Source: Bacteroidota bacterium (GTDB lineage: Bacteria; Bacteroidota; Bacteroidia; Chitinophagales; Chitinophagaceae). Taken from it: 63,336 nucleotides of DNA. Under the pieces are notes generated by a model. That model was not told the DNA's origin and did not search any database. It was given only the letters and a program-made list of their open reading frames with translations. Where the stretch lies: the NCBI GenBank assembly GCA_016868455.1, contig VGGV01000014.1, positions 1 to 63,336 on the forward strand. Reading direction: 5' to 3'. The translations under genes were made by a program, and so were the position numbers. Positions within the stretch are counted from its first letter, which is position 1, and each line of letters begins with the position of its first letter. This document shows positions 8,301 to 16,344 of this stretch, piece after piece.

Positions 8301-8831
8301 TTATTCAATACGGTTACGAACCAATTCCCATAAAACGACACCGGCAGCGGTTGCAATATTCAGCGAATGTTTCATTCCCAACTGTGGAATTTCAATACAG
8401 CCATCGCAGAGAAGAATAGTGCTTTGCTCCACTCCCGTCACTTCATTTCCAAAAACTACGGCGATCTTTTCATCCGGTTCGAAACCGATGGCATTGAGTT
8501 TATAACTGTTCTCCGTCTGCTCGGCAGCATAAATATTAAACCCGGCTGTTCTTAATTCAGCAATGGCCTCAGCTGAGGTTTTAAAATATTTCCAGCTCAC
8601 CGTTTCCTCGGCGCCCAGCGCTGTTTTTTTTATCTCTTTATGTGGTGGCTTAGCCGAGTAACCAACTATATAAATGGCTTCGATCAAAAAAGCATCAGCC
8701 GTGCGGAACACACTGCCCACATTATAGGCGCTGCGGATGTTTTCCAGCACCACAATAACGGGAAATTTCTCAGACTCTTTGAACACCTTCACCGACTTGC
8801 GGTCCAGTTCGGCCATGCTCAGTTTTCGCAT
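8301..8831 (-). CDS. TrmH/SpoU family RNA 2'-O-methyltransferase
   Basis: The start is taken as the ATG at 8831 (MRKLSMAEL). The longer frame that reaches 8978 runs antisense to the mutS start and has no family sequence. The 176-residue product shows the SPOUT trefoil-knot motifs: VVLENIRSAYNVGSVFRTADAF (motif 1, with the conserved Asn and Arg; given here in parts), AVVFGNEVTGVEQ (motif 2) and IPQLGMKHSLNIATAAGVVLWE (motif 3). It methylates a tRNA or rRNA ribose; the exact target is not determinable. It is divergent from mutS with a 70-bp gap. Confidence 0.88.
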   Translation of the reverse strand: MRKLSMAELDRKSVKVFKESEKFPVIVVLENIRSAYNVGSVFRTADAFLIEAIYIVGYSAKPPHKEIKKTALGAEETVSWKYFKTSAEAIAELRTAGFNIYAAEQTENSYKLNAIGFEPDEKIAVVFGNEVTGVEQSTILLCDGCIEIPQLGMKHSLNIATAAGVVLWELVRNRIE

Positions 8832-8901
8832 CGGGCAAAAGTAATTCACAATCAGCAGATGGCTTTCGGTATCGGGTGCAAAGCCGTTATATTTGTCTTT
8901 C

Positions 8902-11547
8902 ATGGCTAAAACAGCAAGCAGCGACACCCCGATGATGCAGCAGCACCGGGCCATCAAACAAAAGTACCCGGATGCCATCCTGCTTTTTCGTGTCGGCGAT
9001 TTTTACGAAACCTTCGGACAGGATGCCATTACAGCCTCACAAATTCTCGGCATTACCCTCACCAGAAGAAATAACGGCGCCGCCGCATCTTCTGAACTGG
9101 CCGGGTTTCCGCATCATGCCCTGGATACTTACCTGCACAAGCTGGTAAAAGCCGGTCACCGGGTGGCCATCTGCGATCAGCTGGAAGACCCCAAACTGGC
9201 CAAAGGCATTGTAAAAAGAGGGGTGACCGATATGGTAACGCCGGGCACCACCGCGAATGCTAAACTGCTGGAACACCACAGCAATAATTTTCTGGCAGCT
9301 GTACATTTTGCCGATGCTGATGCCCGGCAGGAACAATACGGCCTGGCTTTCCTCGATATTTCCACCGGTGAATTTTTAATCGCTGAAGGCGACAGAGAGT
9401 ATGCTGATAAACTATTACAAAGTTTTAAACCGGCCGAGGTGGTATTTGAGCGCCGCCAGCAAAAAAAATTCAAAGAGTATTTCAGCAGCAAAGTGTACAC
9501 CTACACACTGGATGAGTGGATATTTGATACTGCCTATGCAGAAGATATCCTGCTGAAACATTTCCAGACCCACTCACTCAAAGGATTTGGCGTTGATGAA
9601 CTGAAATACGGCCTTACCGCCGCCGGCGCCATTATTCATTATTTAAAAGACACGGAACATCCCAACCTGCAGCATATTGCTTCGCTACAGCGCATTGACC
9701 GGGATGATTTTTTGTGGTTGGACCGGTTTACAATTAAGAATTTAGAATTAATAAGTAATAATGCAGAAAGCAGCCCTACTCTTCTCAGCGTTATGGACAA
9801 TACGGTATCTCCTATGGGAGCAAGACTTCTTAAAAGATGGATCGTATTTCCCTTAAAGGATATACAGAAAATAAACGAAAGGCTGGATACGGTGGAATAC
9901 CTGATCAAAGAAACGGACCTGCGCAACAGGATTTCACAGCATACCCGGCAATGCGGCGATATGGAAAGACTGGTGTCAAGGATACCGATGAAAAAGATCA
10001 GTCCCCGGGAAGTGCTGCAGCTGGCCAGGGGATTGAAACAGGTTCATACCATAAAAGAGCTTTGTCTTACATCCTCCAATGAATATTTAAAACGGCTGGG
10101 TGATACACTGAACCCCTGCCCGTATATCGCTGATAAAATTTTTAAGGAGATCGTTGACAACCCGCCCGCCCTCGCCTCCAAAGGCGGCATGATGAACAGC
10201 GGCGTAAGTCCTGAACTGGATGAACTGCGCAGGATAGCCTTCAGCGGGAAAGAATACCTGACGCAGTTACAGTTAAAAGAAGCTGAGAGGACCGGTATCC
10301 CCTCGCTGAAAATCGGTTTCAATAATGTGTTTGGTTATTACCTGGAAGTAACCCATGCACATAAAGATAAAGTGCCTGCTGACTGGATGCGCAAACAAAC
10401 CCTTACCAATGCTGAACGCTACATTACTCCTGAATTAAAAGAGTACGAGGAAAAAATTACCGGCGCTGAAGAAAAGATTTTACGGATTGAACTGGAATTG
10501 TATGAAGCGCTGCTGAATGAACTGCATGACTACCTGGCCCCGGTGCAAACCAACGGCAACCTGCTGGCCATTATGGACTGTCTTTGCTGTTTTGCACATA
10601 ATGCCATGCATTACCGCTACAAAAAACCGCAACTGCACACCGGTGATGAATGGATGGTTAAGGACGGCCGCCACCCGGTGATCGAAAGAAACCTGCCTGC
10701 GGGTGAAAGCTATATTGGTAATGATGTGGAACTGAACAAAACCGGACAACAGATCATCATACTTACCGGACCCAACATGAGCGGTAAATCGGCCCTGCTC
10801 CGCCAAACCGCCCTCATCACCCTGATGGCGCACATGGGAAGTTTTGTGCCGGCTGCAGAGGCCAGCATTTCACTGACCGATAAAATCTTCACCCGGGTGG
10901 GTGCATCGGATAATTTATCCGGCGGCGAATCCACCTTTATGGTGGAGATGAATGAAACGGCCAGTATCATCAATAATATCACCCCCCGCAGTTTGATATT
11001 ACTGGATGAAATCGGCAGGGGAACTTCTACCTACGATGGCATTTCCATTGCCTGGAGCATTGCCGAACATCTGCATAATTCTCCGCACCAGCCAAAAACA
11101 TTGTTTGCCACCCATTATCATGAACTGAACGAACTGGAAGAGAAACTGCCAGGGGTGAAGAATTTTCATATTACCAATAAAGAGGCCGGAAACAGGATCA
11201 TCTTCCTCCGTAAACTGGCCCGTGGCGGCAGCACGCACAGCTTCGGCATCCATGTGGCCAAAATGGCCGGCATGCCCGGCTCCCTGACAGAAAGGGCCAC
11301 GGTGATACTGCAAGAGCTGGAAATAAGAAGTCAGACCCCGATAGGAATCGGGGCTGAAGTCGGAACGCCTCATACCGGAACCGTGCTTAAGAATCTGGCT
11401 GGGGCCAAACTACAGCTGTCCATTTTTGATGCACACAGCGAAACCTTTGAAGAGATTCGCAAACTGCTGGAAGGTATCGATATAAACCGGCTGACCCCGG
11501 TGGAGGCACTGCTCAAACTGCAGGAGATCAAAAGCAAATTTAAATAG
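8902..11547 (+). CDS. mutS: DNA mismatch repair protein MutS
   Basis: 881 residues from the ATG at 8902 (MAKTASSDTPMMQQHRAIK); an ATG at 8893 is possible. The N-terminal mismatch-binding domain has LLFRVGDFYETFGQDA with the Phe-x-Glu wedge, and the ATPase has Walker A GPNMSGKS (about residues 623-630), then DNLSGGESTFMVEM and LDEIGRGTSTYDG (Walker B). It acts with MutL in post-replicative repair; mutL is not in the window. Around residues 809-825 the sequence RSQTPIGIGAEVGTPHTG is foreign to the family and is encoded by a palindrome (see repeat at 11335). It falls in the linker between the ATPase core and the C-terminal dimer helices, so function is probably kept. Confidence 0.95.
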   Translation: MAKTASSDTPMMQQHRAIKQKYPDAILLFRVGDFYETFGQDAITASQILGITLTRRNNGAAASSELAGFPHHALDTYLHKLVKAGHRVAICDQLEDPKLAKGIVKRGVTDMVTPGTTANAKLLEHHSNNFLAAVHFADADARQEQYGLAFLDISTGEFLIAEGDREYADKLLQSFKPAEVVFERRQQKKFKEYFSSKVYTYTLDEWIFDTAYAEDILLKHFQTHSLKGFGVDELKYGLTAAGAIIHYLKDTEHPNLQHIASLQRIDRDDFLWLDRFTIKNLELISNNAESSPTLLSVMDNTVSPMGARLLKRWIVFPLKDIQKINERLDTVEYLIKETDLRNRISQHTRQCGDMERLVSRIPMKKISPREVLQLARGLKQVHTIKELCLTSSNEYLKRLGDTLNPCPYIADKIFKEIVDNPPALASKGGMMNSGVSPELDELRRIAFSGKEYLTQLQLKEAERTGIPSLKIGFNNVFGYYLEVTHAHKDKVPADWMRKQTLTNAERYITPELKEYEEKITGAEEKILRIELELYEALLNELHDYLAPVQTNGNLLAIMDCLCCFAHNAMHYRYKKPQLHTGDEWMVKDGRHPVIERNLPAGESYIGNDVELNKTGQQIIILTGPNMSGKSALLRQTALITLMAHMGSFVPAAEASISLTDKIFTRVGASDNLSGGESTFMVEMNETASIINNITPRSLILLDEIGRGTSTYDGISIAWSIAEHLHNSPHQPKTLFATHYHELNELEEKLPGVKNFHITNKEAGNRIIFLRKLARGGSTHSFGIHVAKMAGMPGSLTERATVILQELEIRSQTPIGIGAEVGTPHTGTVLKNLAGAKLQLSIFDAHSETFEEIRKLLEGIDINRLTPVEALLKLQEIKSKFK
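11326..11370. repeat. In-frame palindrome insertion inside mutS
   Basis: CCCCGATAGGAATCGGGG (11336-11353, 7-bp stem) is flanked by near-identical direct repeats GAAGTCAGA and GAAGTCGGA. It reads in frame as part of the MutS linker. It belongs to the same family as the CCCGATAGCTATCGGG palindromes elsewhere in the window. Confidence 0.65.
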
Positions 11548-11559
11548 GTGAATTGTGAA

Positions 11560-11680
11560 TAGTCAAAGTTTAGCTTATGAAGGGCCGTCTTCTGACTAAT
11601 TTAACCCCATTTGACATATTTTACCCCTTTGACTTATATGACTTATTTGACCCTCTTGACTTTTTCCCCCATTTCTAACA
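11560..11680. repeat. Heptad-spaced simple repeat (TTGACTT/ATGACTT words)
   Basis: The gap between mutS and the CHRD gene holds repeated TGAC words at roughly 7-11 bp spacing (TTTGACATATTTTACCCC, then TTTGACTTATATGACTTA and TTTGACCCTCTTGACTTT). Similar words appear at 20890-20990. No ORF and no clear promoter are seen. Function unknown; it resembles the word-like repeats common between genes of this group. Confidence 0.5.
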
Positions 11681-11764
11681 GCTTACTCACAGGGTTTTAT
11701 GACCAGTTTTAAAAATCTTGCCAATTCAAAAAACTTCTTATTTTTACCTGAAATAGACCAAAAT

Positions 11765-12268
11765 ATGAGACTGCTTCAATTTGCTGTTTTACCATTTTTT
11801 GTGGTTGCCCTTGGCTCTGTACTTCTTTTGAGTTCCTGCGAACCGGATGCCGAACAAAAAAGGGTGACCGATTATCAGAAAAATGATATTATTATGAGTG
11901 GTGCACAGGAAACCCCTCCTGTTCCTTCCACCGCTATCGGTAAAATGAATGTATATTATACCAGAGAAACAAGAACCCTTACCTATTCGGTATCCTGGTC
12001 AGGGCTTACCGGTCCGGTTATAGCCATGCATATTCATGGTCTGGCGCCAACAGGTTATGCTGTCGGTGTTGTGCAAACATTTACTATCGCCAACATTGTG
12101 AGATGCCCTGCTTCCCCCACCACGGCCTGCGGAAGCTATTCAGGAACCTTCCAGGTAGATGGTTTTGTGGTAAGAGAAGCGGACCTGCTGAATGGTATGT
12201 ATTATATAAATATCCATACCGCTGCCTATCCGGGCGGCGAGATCAGGGGACAGATCAGGTTTCAATAA
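11765..12268 (+). CDS. CHRD domain lipoprotein
   Basis: The start is taken at 11765 (MRLLQFAVLPFFVVALG), giving a lipoprotein signal with lipobox LLSSC; the upstream in-frame ATG at 11699 would bury it. The mature part is a single CHRD domain: SGAQETPPVPSTAIGKM, the AMHIHGLAPTG His-containing loop, and the closing YYINIHTAAYPGGEIRGQI. CHRD domains were named from chordin and are widespread in bacterial surface proteins; their biochemical role is not settled. The protein is expected on the outer membrane or in the periplasm. A bidirectional terminator follows. Confidence 0.88.
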   Translation: MRLLQFAVLPFFVVALGSVLLLSSCEPDAEQKRVTDYQKNDIIMSGAQETPPVPSTAIGKMNVYYTRETRTLTYSVSWSGLTGPVIAMHIHGLAPTGYAVGVVQTFTIANIVRCPASPTTACGSYSGTFQVDGFVVREADLLNGMYYINIHTAAYPGGEIRGQIRFQ

Positions 12269-12303
12269 CTATCCGGCTTCGCCCAGAGTTTAACTGATAA
12301 ATG

Positions 12304-12330
12304 AAAGGCCTCTTTAACCGAGGCCTTTTT
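12304..12330 (+). terminator. Rho-independent terminator between CHRD and SET genes
   Basis: Stem AAAGGCCTC / GAGGCCTTT with a 7-nt loop (TTTAACC) followed by a T run; flanking A and T runs let it work in both directions for the convergent genes. Confidence 0.8.
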
Positions 12331-12718
12331 ATTTTACCTCAAACCAAACAGGTTTTGTTTCGTCGAAGTTGCCGTTGTAATTAATAAACAATTCTTCACC
12401 TGCTTTGATATCCCTGACGGCCTTAATGTAAATCTTCCCGTTTTCAAAATCCATTTCGTATTCACAGTTGCTTTTATAGGAGTGATTGTAAAGAGGCACA
12501 TAGCCCAGCGCCATGCAGCATTCTTCTTTGCTCTCACCCCATTCAAAAATATAACCCTGCAGCAGTGTCTGGTCCAGGTGTTTCCTGTTACCGGCACTCA
12601 TCACAATCACCGGCGCTGCTTCTACCAACGATCCGGCTGCCATATCCTGAGATGTAAATACACCACGGCCCATCGGGCCGGCGGAAGCAACAAACAGACA
12701 GGGAAGGATCATAGCCAT
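12329..12718 (-). CDS. SET domain protein (putative protein-lysine methyltransferase)
   Basis: 129 residues, essentially a bare SET domain: GPMGRGVFTSQDMAAGSLV at the start, then YNHSYKSNCEY (the NHS motif of the SAM and Lys pocket), then IKAGEELFINYNG (the C-terminal ELxxDY-like motif). There are no pre-SET or post-SET Cys clusters apart from scattered cysteines. Bacterial SET proteins of this size are known; the target protein is unknown. It is convergent with the CHRD gene. Confidence 0.85.
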   Translation of the reverse strand: MAMILPCLFVASAGPMGRGVFTSQDMAAGSLVEAAPVIVMSAGNRKHLDQTLLQGYIFEWGESKEECCMALGYVPLYNHSYKSNCEYEMDFENGKIYIKAVRDIKAGEELFINYNGNFDETKPVWFEVK

Positions 12719-12816
12719 TTGGAATTACGATTTACGAAGTAAAAAAATCTCTGCAAAATAAATTCCTTACAAATCAAAAATCATTTCCTGCTTCCTGCTT
12801 CTTGTCCCCCAGTTCG

Positions 12817-12824
12817 TACTTTTG
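12817..12824 (+). promoter_or_regulatory. -7 box (TACTTTTG) for mgtE
   Basis: TACTTTTG matches TAnnTTTG and ends only 4 bp before the mgtE ATG at 12829, again implying a nearly leaderless transcript if it is the true promoter. Confidence 0.35.
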
Positions 12825-12828
12825 ATGC

Positions 12829-14217
12829 ATGTTGCCCGAACTGGAACAACCCACCCTGCAGGAACAATTTCAGCAGGTCATTCAAACGGAAGATAAACTG
12901 GCCATCCGTACATTTCTGGATGACCAGAATATCAGCGATGTGGCTGCGCTTGTGGATGAATATCCGGAATACGAAGACGGCATCATCGCCCATATGTCCA
13001 TCCACCGGGCGGCCAGTGTTTTTAAGATACTTGACCTGGCCATACAGAAAAGGATTATCCATGAACTGCCTCCCAACACCACCGCGACCCTGCTGAATGA
13101 ACTGCCTGCGGATGACCGTACCGATTTTTTGGAAGAACTGCCCAGCAATGTGGTGAGGGAGCTCATTAAACTGCTGGAACCGGATGAAAGAAAAATCACC
13201 CTGTCGCTTTTGGGCTACCCTGAAAACAGCATTGGCCGGCTGATGACGCCCGATTATGTATATGTATACCCCTGGAATACGATTGAGGAGGTATTTGCCA
13301 CCATCCGCAAATACGGAAAAGACAGCGAGACCATCAATGTAATTTATATTATCAATGAAAAAGGGGAATTGCTGGATGATATCCGCATCCGGGAATTCAT
13401 TCTGAACCCCCCGGATAAAAAAGTGGAAGAACTGATGGATGACCGTTTTGTGGCCCTGCATCCTGAAGACGACCAGGAAACCGCCAGTGAGGTATTTAAA
13501 ATGAACAACCGGGTGGCCCTGCCCGTAGTAAGCGGCAGCAACCAGTTGCTGGGCATTGTTACCATTGACGACATTCTCTGGGTGGCCGAAGAAGAATTCA
13601 GCGAAGACATGCAGAAAATGGGCGGTACTGCTGCACTGGAAGAGCCTTACCTCGATGTACCCCTGATTAAACTCTATAAGAAAAGGATCATCTGGCTCAT
13701 CATCCTTTTTATCGGCGAAACACTCACCATCATTGCCATGTCTAATTTTCAGAAAACGCTGGAACAGGTGCTGGTGCTGTCCACTTTTATTCCCCTGATC
13801 ATCTCCAGCGGGGGCAACAGCGGTTCGCAGGCCGCCACCCTCATTATTCAGGCGCTGGCATTGGGTGAGGTAACAGTAAAAGACTGGTGGCGCATTGCCC
13901 GCAGGGAAATAATATCAGGCTTGTTGATGGGAATTACACTCGGAATCGTCGGCTACTTCATCATATTCGGGGGGCACCGGATCTTCGGCCTGTTCGGGGA
14001 GCATTATATCCGCATCGGTTTTGCTATTGGCACTGCCATTGTTGGTGTGGTGGTGTGGGGCACCATCATGGGTTCCATGCTGCCGCTGCTGCTGAAAAAA
14101 CTGGGGGCCGACCCAGCCGCTTCCTCCACTCCTTTTATTGCCACACTGGTAGATGTAACGGGGCTGTTGATCTATTTTGGAACAGCCTTTCTGATGCTGA
14201 AAGGAGTTTTGTTATGA
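12829..14217 (+). CDS. mgtE: Magnesium transporter MgtE
   Basis: 462 residues. The N-terminal superhelical MgtE_N domain (about residues 15-130) is followed by two CBS domains (from about 135: GRLMTPDYVYVYPWNTIEEV and LMDDRFVALHPEDDQETA), then five transmembrane helices. The pore region carries the signature SSGGNSGSQAATLIIQALALGE. MgtE lets Mg2+ into the cell and closes when its cytoplasmic domain is loaded with Mg2+. Length and domain order are normal. Confidence 0.95.
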   Translation: MLPELEQPTLQEQFQQVIQTEDKLAIRTFLDDQNISDVAALVDEYPEYEDGIIAHMSIHRAASVFKILDLAIQKRIIHELPPNTTATLLNELPADDRTDFLEELPSNVVRELIKLLEPDERKITLSLLGYPENSIGRLMTPDYVYVYPWNTIEEVFATIRKYGKDSETINVIYIINEKGELLDDIRIREFILNPPDKKVEELMDDRFVALHPEDDQETASEVFKMNNRVALPVVSGSNQLLGIVTIDDILWVAEEEFSEDMQKMGGTAALEEPYLDVPLIKLYKKRIIWLIILFIGETLTIIAMSNFQKTLEQVLVLSTFIPLIISSGGNSGSQAATLIIQALALGEVTVKDWWRIARREIISGLLMGITLGIVGYFIIFGGHRIFGLFGEHYIRIGFAIGTAIVGVVVWGTIMGSMLPLLLKKLGADPAASSTPFIATLVDVTGLLIYFGTAFLMLKGVLL

Positions 14218-14299
14218 CAGATATCTATCGCCGGAACTTCCCGGTATAAATAAAATTTGCGGTTTTATGCCGGTTTATTTAAGGATGTTTTAAAATTAA

Positions 14300-14307
14300 T
14301 ATTTTTG
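14300..14307 (+). promoter_or_regulatory. -7 box (TATTTTTG) for glmS
   Basis: TATTTTTG matches TAnnTTTG and lies 38 bp upstream of the glmS ATG. No glmS ribozyme core was recognised between it and the start; the leader is too short for one. Confidence 0.4.
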
Positions 14308-14345
14308 TTCCTTGCTGAAAAACAGCAGACTAAAAGACCATCGAT

Positions 14346-16184
14346 ATGTGCGGAATAGTTGGATACACCGGCCCCAGGGAAGCTTACCCCATCATCATTA
14401 AAGGGCTGAAACGTCTTGAGTACCGCGGTTACGACAGTACCGGCGTGGCCCTTCATAACAGCGATGGCCTCAAAATTTTTAAAAAGAAAGGAAAGGTGGC
14501 CGAACTGGAAGATGCCATCATTGGAAAAAACCTGCATGCCACTGTAGGCATCGGCCATACCCGCTGGGCCACCCATGGTGAACCAAGCGACCGCAATGCC
14601 CATCCCCATCGCTCTGCCGGCGGAAAACTGGCCATGATCCACAACGGCATTATTGAAAACTATATCCAGCTGAAGCAGGAGCTTACCAATAAAGGCTACA
14701 TTTTTACCAGCGAAACCGATACCGAAGTACTGCTGAATTTCATTGAAGAGATAAGAAAAAATAACCAGTGCTACCTGGAAGAAGCAGTGAGGGTGGCTTT
14801 AAAACGGGTGACCGGCGCCTATGTGATACTCATACTGGATGAAGACAACCCCGATACCATTATCGCCGCCCGCAAAGGCAGCCCGCTGGTGATCGGCGTG
14901 GCTAAAGGCGAACATTTTCTGGGCTCTGATGCTTCACCCATGCTGGAATATACCAAGGAAGTAGTGTATGTAAACGATTATGAACTGGCCATAGTAAAAC
15001 CGGACCAGCTCATTCTGAAAAATCTTGGCAACGAAAAAATAACCCCCTACGTACAGAAGCTTGACCTGGAACTGGCCGCCATTGAAAAAGGCGGCTACGA
15101 CCATTTTATGCTGAAAGAAATTTTTGAACAGCCGCAAACCATATACGACTGCCTGCGGGGGAGACTGGATGCCGAAGCCGGCACCATCACCATGAGTGGT
15201 ATTCAGCAGTATACCGAACAGATTGTAAATGCCAACCGCATCATCATGGTAGCCTGCGGCACCAGCTGGCATGCCGGCCTGGTGGCCGAATATATCTTTG
15301 AAGAGCTCTGCCGCATCAATGTAGAAGTGGAATATGCTTCAGAGTTCCGCTACCGCAACCCGGTGATCAATAAAGGTGATGTCATCATCGCCATTTCGCA
15401 AAGCGGGGAAACAGCCGATACCCTGGTTGCTATTGAAAATGCCAAACAAAAAGGGGCAATCATTCTGGGAGTGGTAAATGTGGTAGGCTCATCCATTGCC
15501 CGTACCAGTCATGGCGGGGCTTATACCCATGCAGGGCCTGAGATTGGAGTGGCGTCTACCAAAGCCTTCACTGCCCAGCTCGCCGTACTTACCATGATTG
15601 CACTGAAGATAGGCTACATCAAAGGCACCATCAGCGAAGAACGGTACCGCCACCTGCTGAACGAATTGCAGCAGATACCCGAAAAAGCGGCCTGGACCTT
15701 AAAACATAGTGGCAAGATAAAAGAGCTGGCAGAAAAATATAAAGATGCCCGTGATTTTCTCTACCTGGGCCGTGGTTATAATTTCCCCGTTGCACTGGAA
15801 GGCGCTTTAAAGCTGAAAGAAATTTCCTACCTACATGCCGAAGGCTATCCGGCTGCTGAAATGAAACATGGCCCCATCGCCCTGGTGGAAAAAACACTGC
15901 CGGTGGTATTTGTGGCTACAAGAGATGCCTGGCATGAAAAAGTGATCAGCAACATGCAGGAGATAAAAGCCAGGAAGGGAAAAGTAGTTGCTGTTATCAC
16001 CGAAGGGGATAAAACTTCAGAACAACTTTCTGATGATGTGATGATCGTACCCGAAGCGGATGAAATTGTCGCCCCGATGCTGAGTGTGGTGCCCCTGCAG
16101 CTGCTGGCCTACTATATCGGTGTGGCCAAAGGATACGATGTGGACAAGCCGAGGAACCTGGCGAAGAGTGTAACGGTGGAATAA
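14346..16184 (+). CDS. glmS: Glutamine--fructose-6-phosphate aminotransferase (isomerizing)
   Basis: 612 residues, start MCGIVGYTG with the catalytic Cys2 of the N-terminal nucleophile glutaminase exposed after Met removal. The glutaminase domain covers about residues 2-225 (GHTRWATHGEPSDRNAHPH). Two SIS sugar-isomerase domains follow (ACGTSWHAG, ISQSGETADTL, and ASTKAFTAQL), ending in the typical DKPRNLAKSVTVE tail. It makes glucosamine-6-phosphate, the entry point to peptidoglycan and LPS amino sugars. Normal length. Confidence 0.97.
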   Translation: MCGIVGYTGPREAYPIIIKGLKRLEYRGYDSTGVALHNSDGLKIFKKKGKVAELEDAIIGKNLHATVGIGHTRWATHGEPSDRNAHPHRSAGGKLAMIHNGIIENYIQLKQELTNKGYIFTSETDTEVLLNFIEEIRKNNQCYLEEAVRVALKRVTGAYVILILDEDNPDTIIAARKGSPLVIGVAKGEHFLGSDASPMLEYTKEVVYVNDYELAIVKPDQLILKNLGNEKITPYVQKLDLELAAIEKGGYDHFMLKEIFEQPQTIYDCLRGRLDAEAGTITMSGIQQYTEQIVNANRIIMVACGTSWHAGLVAEYIFEELCRINVEVEYASEFRYRNPVINKGDVIIAISQSGETADTLVAIENAKQKGAIILGVVNVVGSSIARTSHGGAYTHAGPEIGVASTKAFTAQLAVLTMIALKIGYIKGTISEERYRHLLNELQQIPEKAAWTLKHSGKIKELAEKYKDARDFLYLGRGYNFPVALEGALKLKEISYLHAEGYPAAEMKHGPIALVEKTLPVVFVATRDAWHEKVISNMQEIKARKGKVVAVITEGDKTSEQLSDDVMIVPEADEIVAPMLSVVPLQLLAYYIGVAKGYDVDKPRNLAKSVTVE

Positions 16185-16193
16185 TTCCGCCTT

Positions 16194-16335
16194 AAAAGGC
16201 AGCAGATGATTATCCCTGCTTTAGTAGGGGAAATAAGAAGATCTGAACATCGGCTTTAGCCCCGAACAACCAGAACCCCATGCTTTAGCATGGGGAACAG
16301 GAAGAACTGAACAAGGGCTTTAGCCCTGAACTCTA
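16194..16335. repeat. GCTTTAGC-type palindromic repeat cluster
   Basis: Four related units lie between glmS and the DUF4954 gene. Each has a GCTTTAG core inside an inverted repeat: CCCTGCTTTAGTAGGGG, TCGGCTTTAGCCCCGA, CCCCATGCTTTAGCATGGGG and AGGGCTTTAGCCCT. Three are spaced by CTGAAC or GAAC words. No ORF is present. This looks like a tandem set of a dispersed non-coding repeat. Confidence 0.65.
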
Positions 16336-16344
16336 AGACAACGT

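Noticed and set aside
8832-8978. Long N-terminus of the TrmH-type protein
   Set aside because: Antisense to the start of mutS and without SPOUT-family sequence; the ATG at 8831 fits the family.
11560-11680. CRISPR array
   Set aside because: Words are too short (about 7 bp), vary in spacing and have no spacers of constant length; no cas gene is in the window.
12781-13461. Long antisense frame opposite mgtE
   Set aside because: Fully opposite a conserved gene, no family likeness; a shadow of the mgtE codon usage.
14308-14345. glmS riboswitch/ribozyme
   Set aside because: The leader is under 40 bp after the promoter box, with none of the ribozyme core, which is known mainly from Firmicutes.
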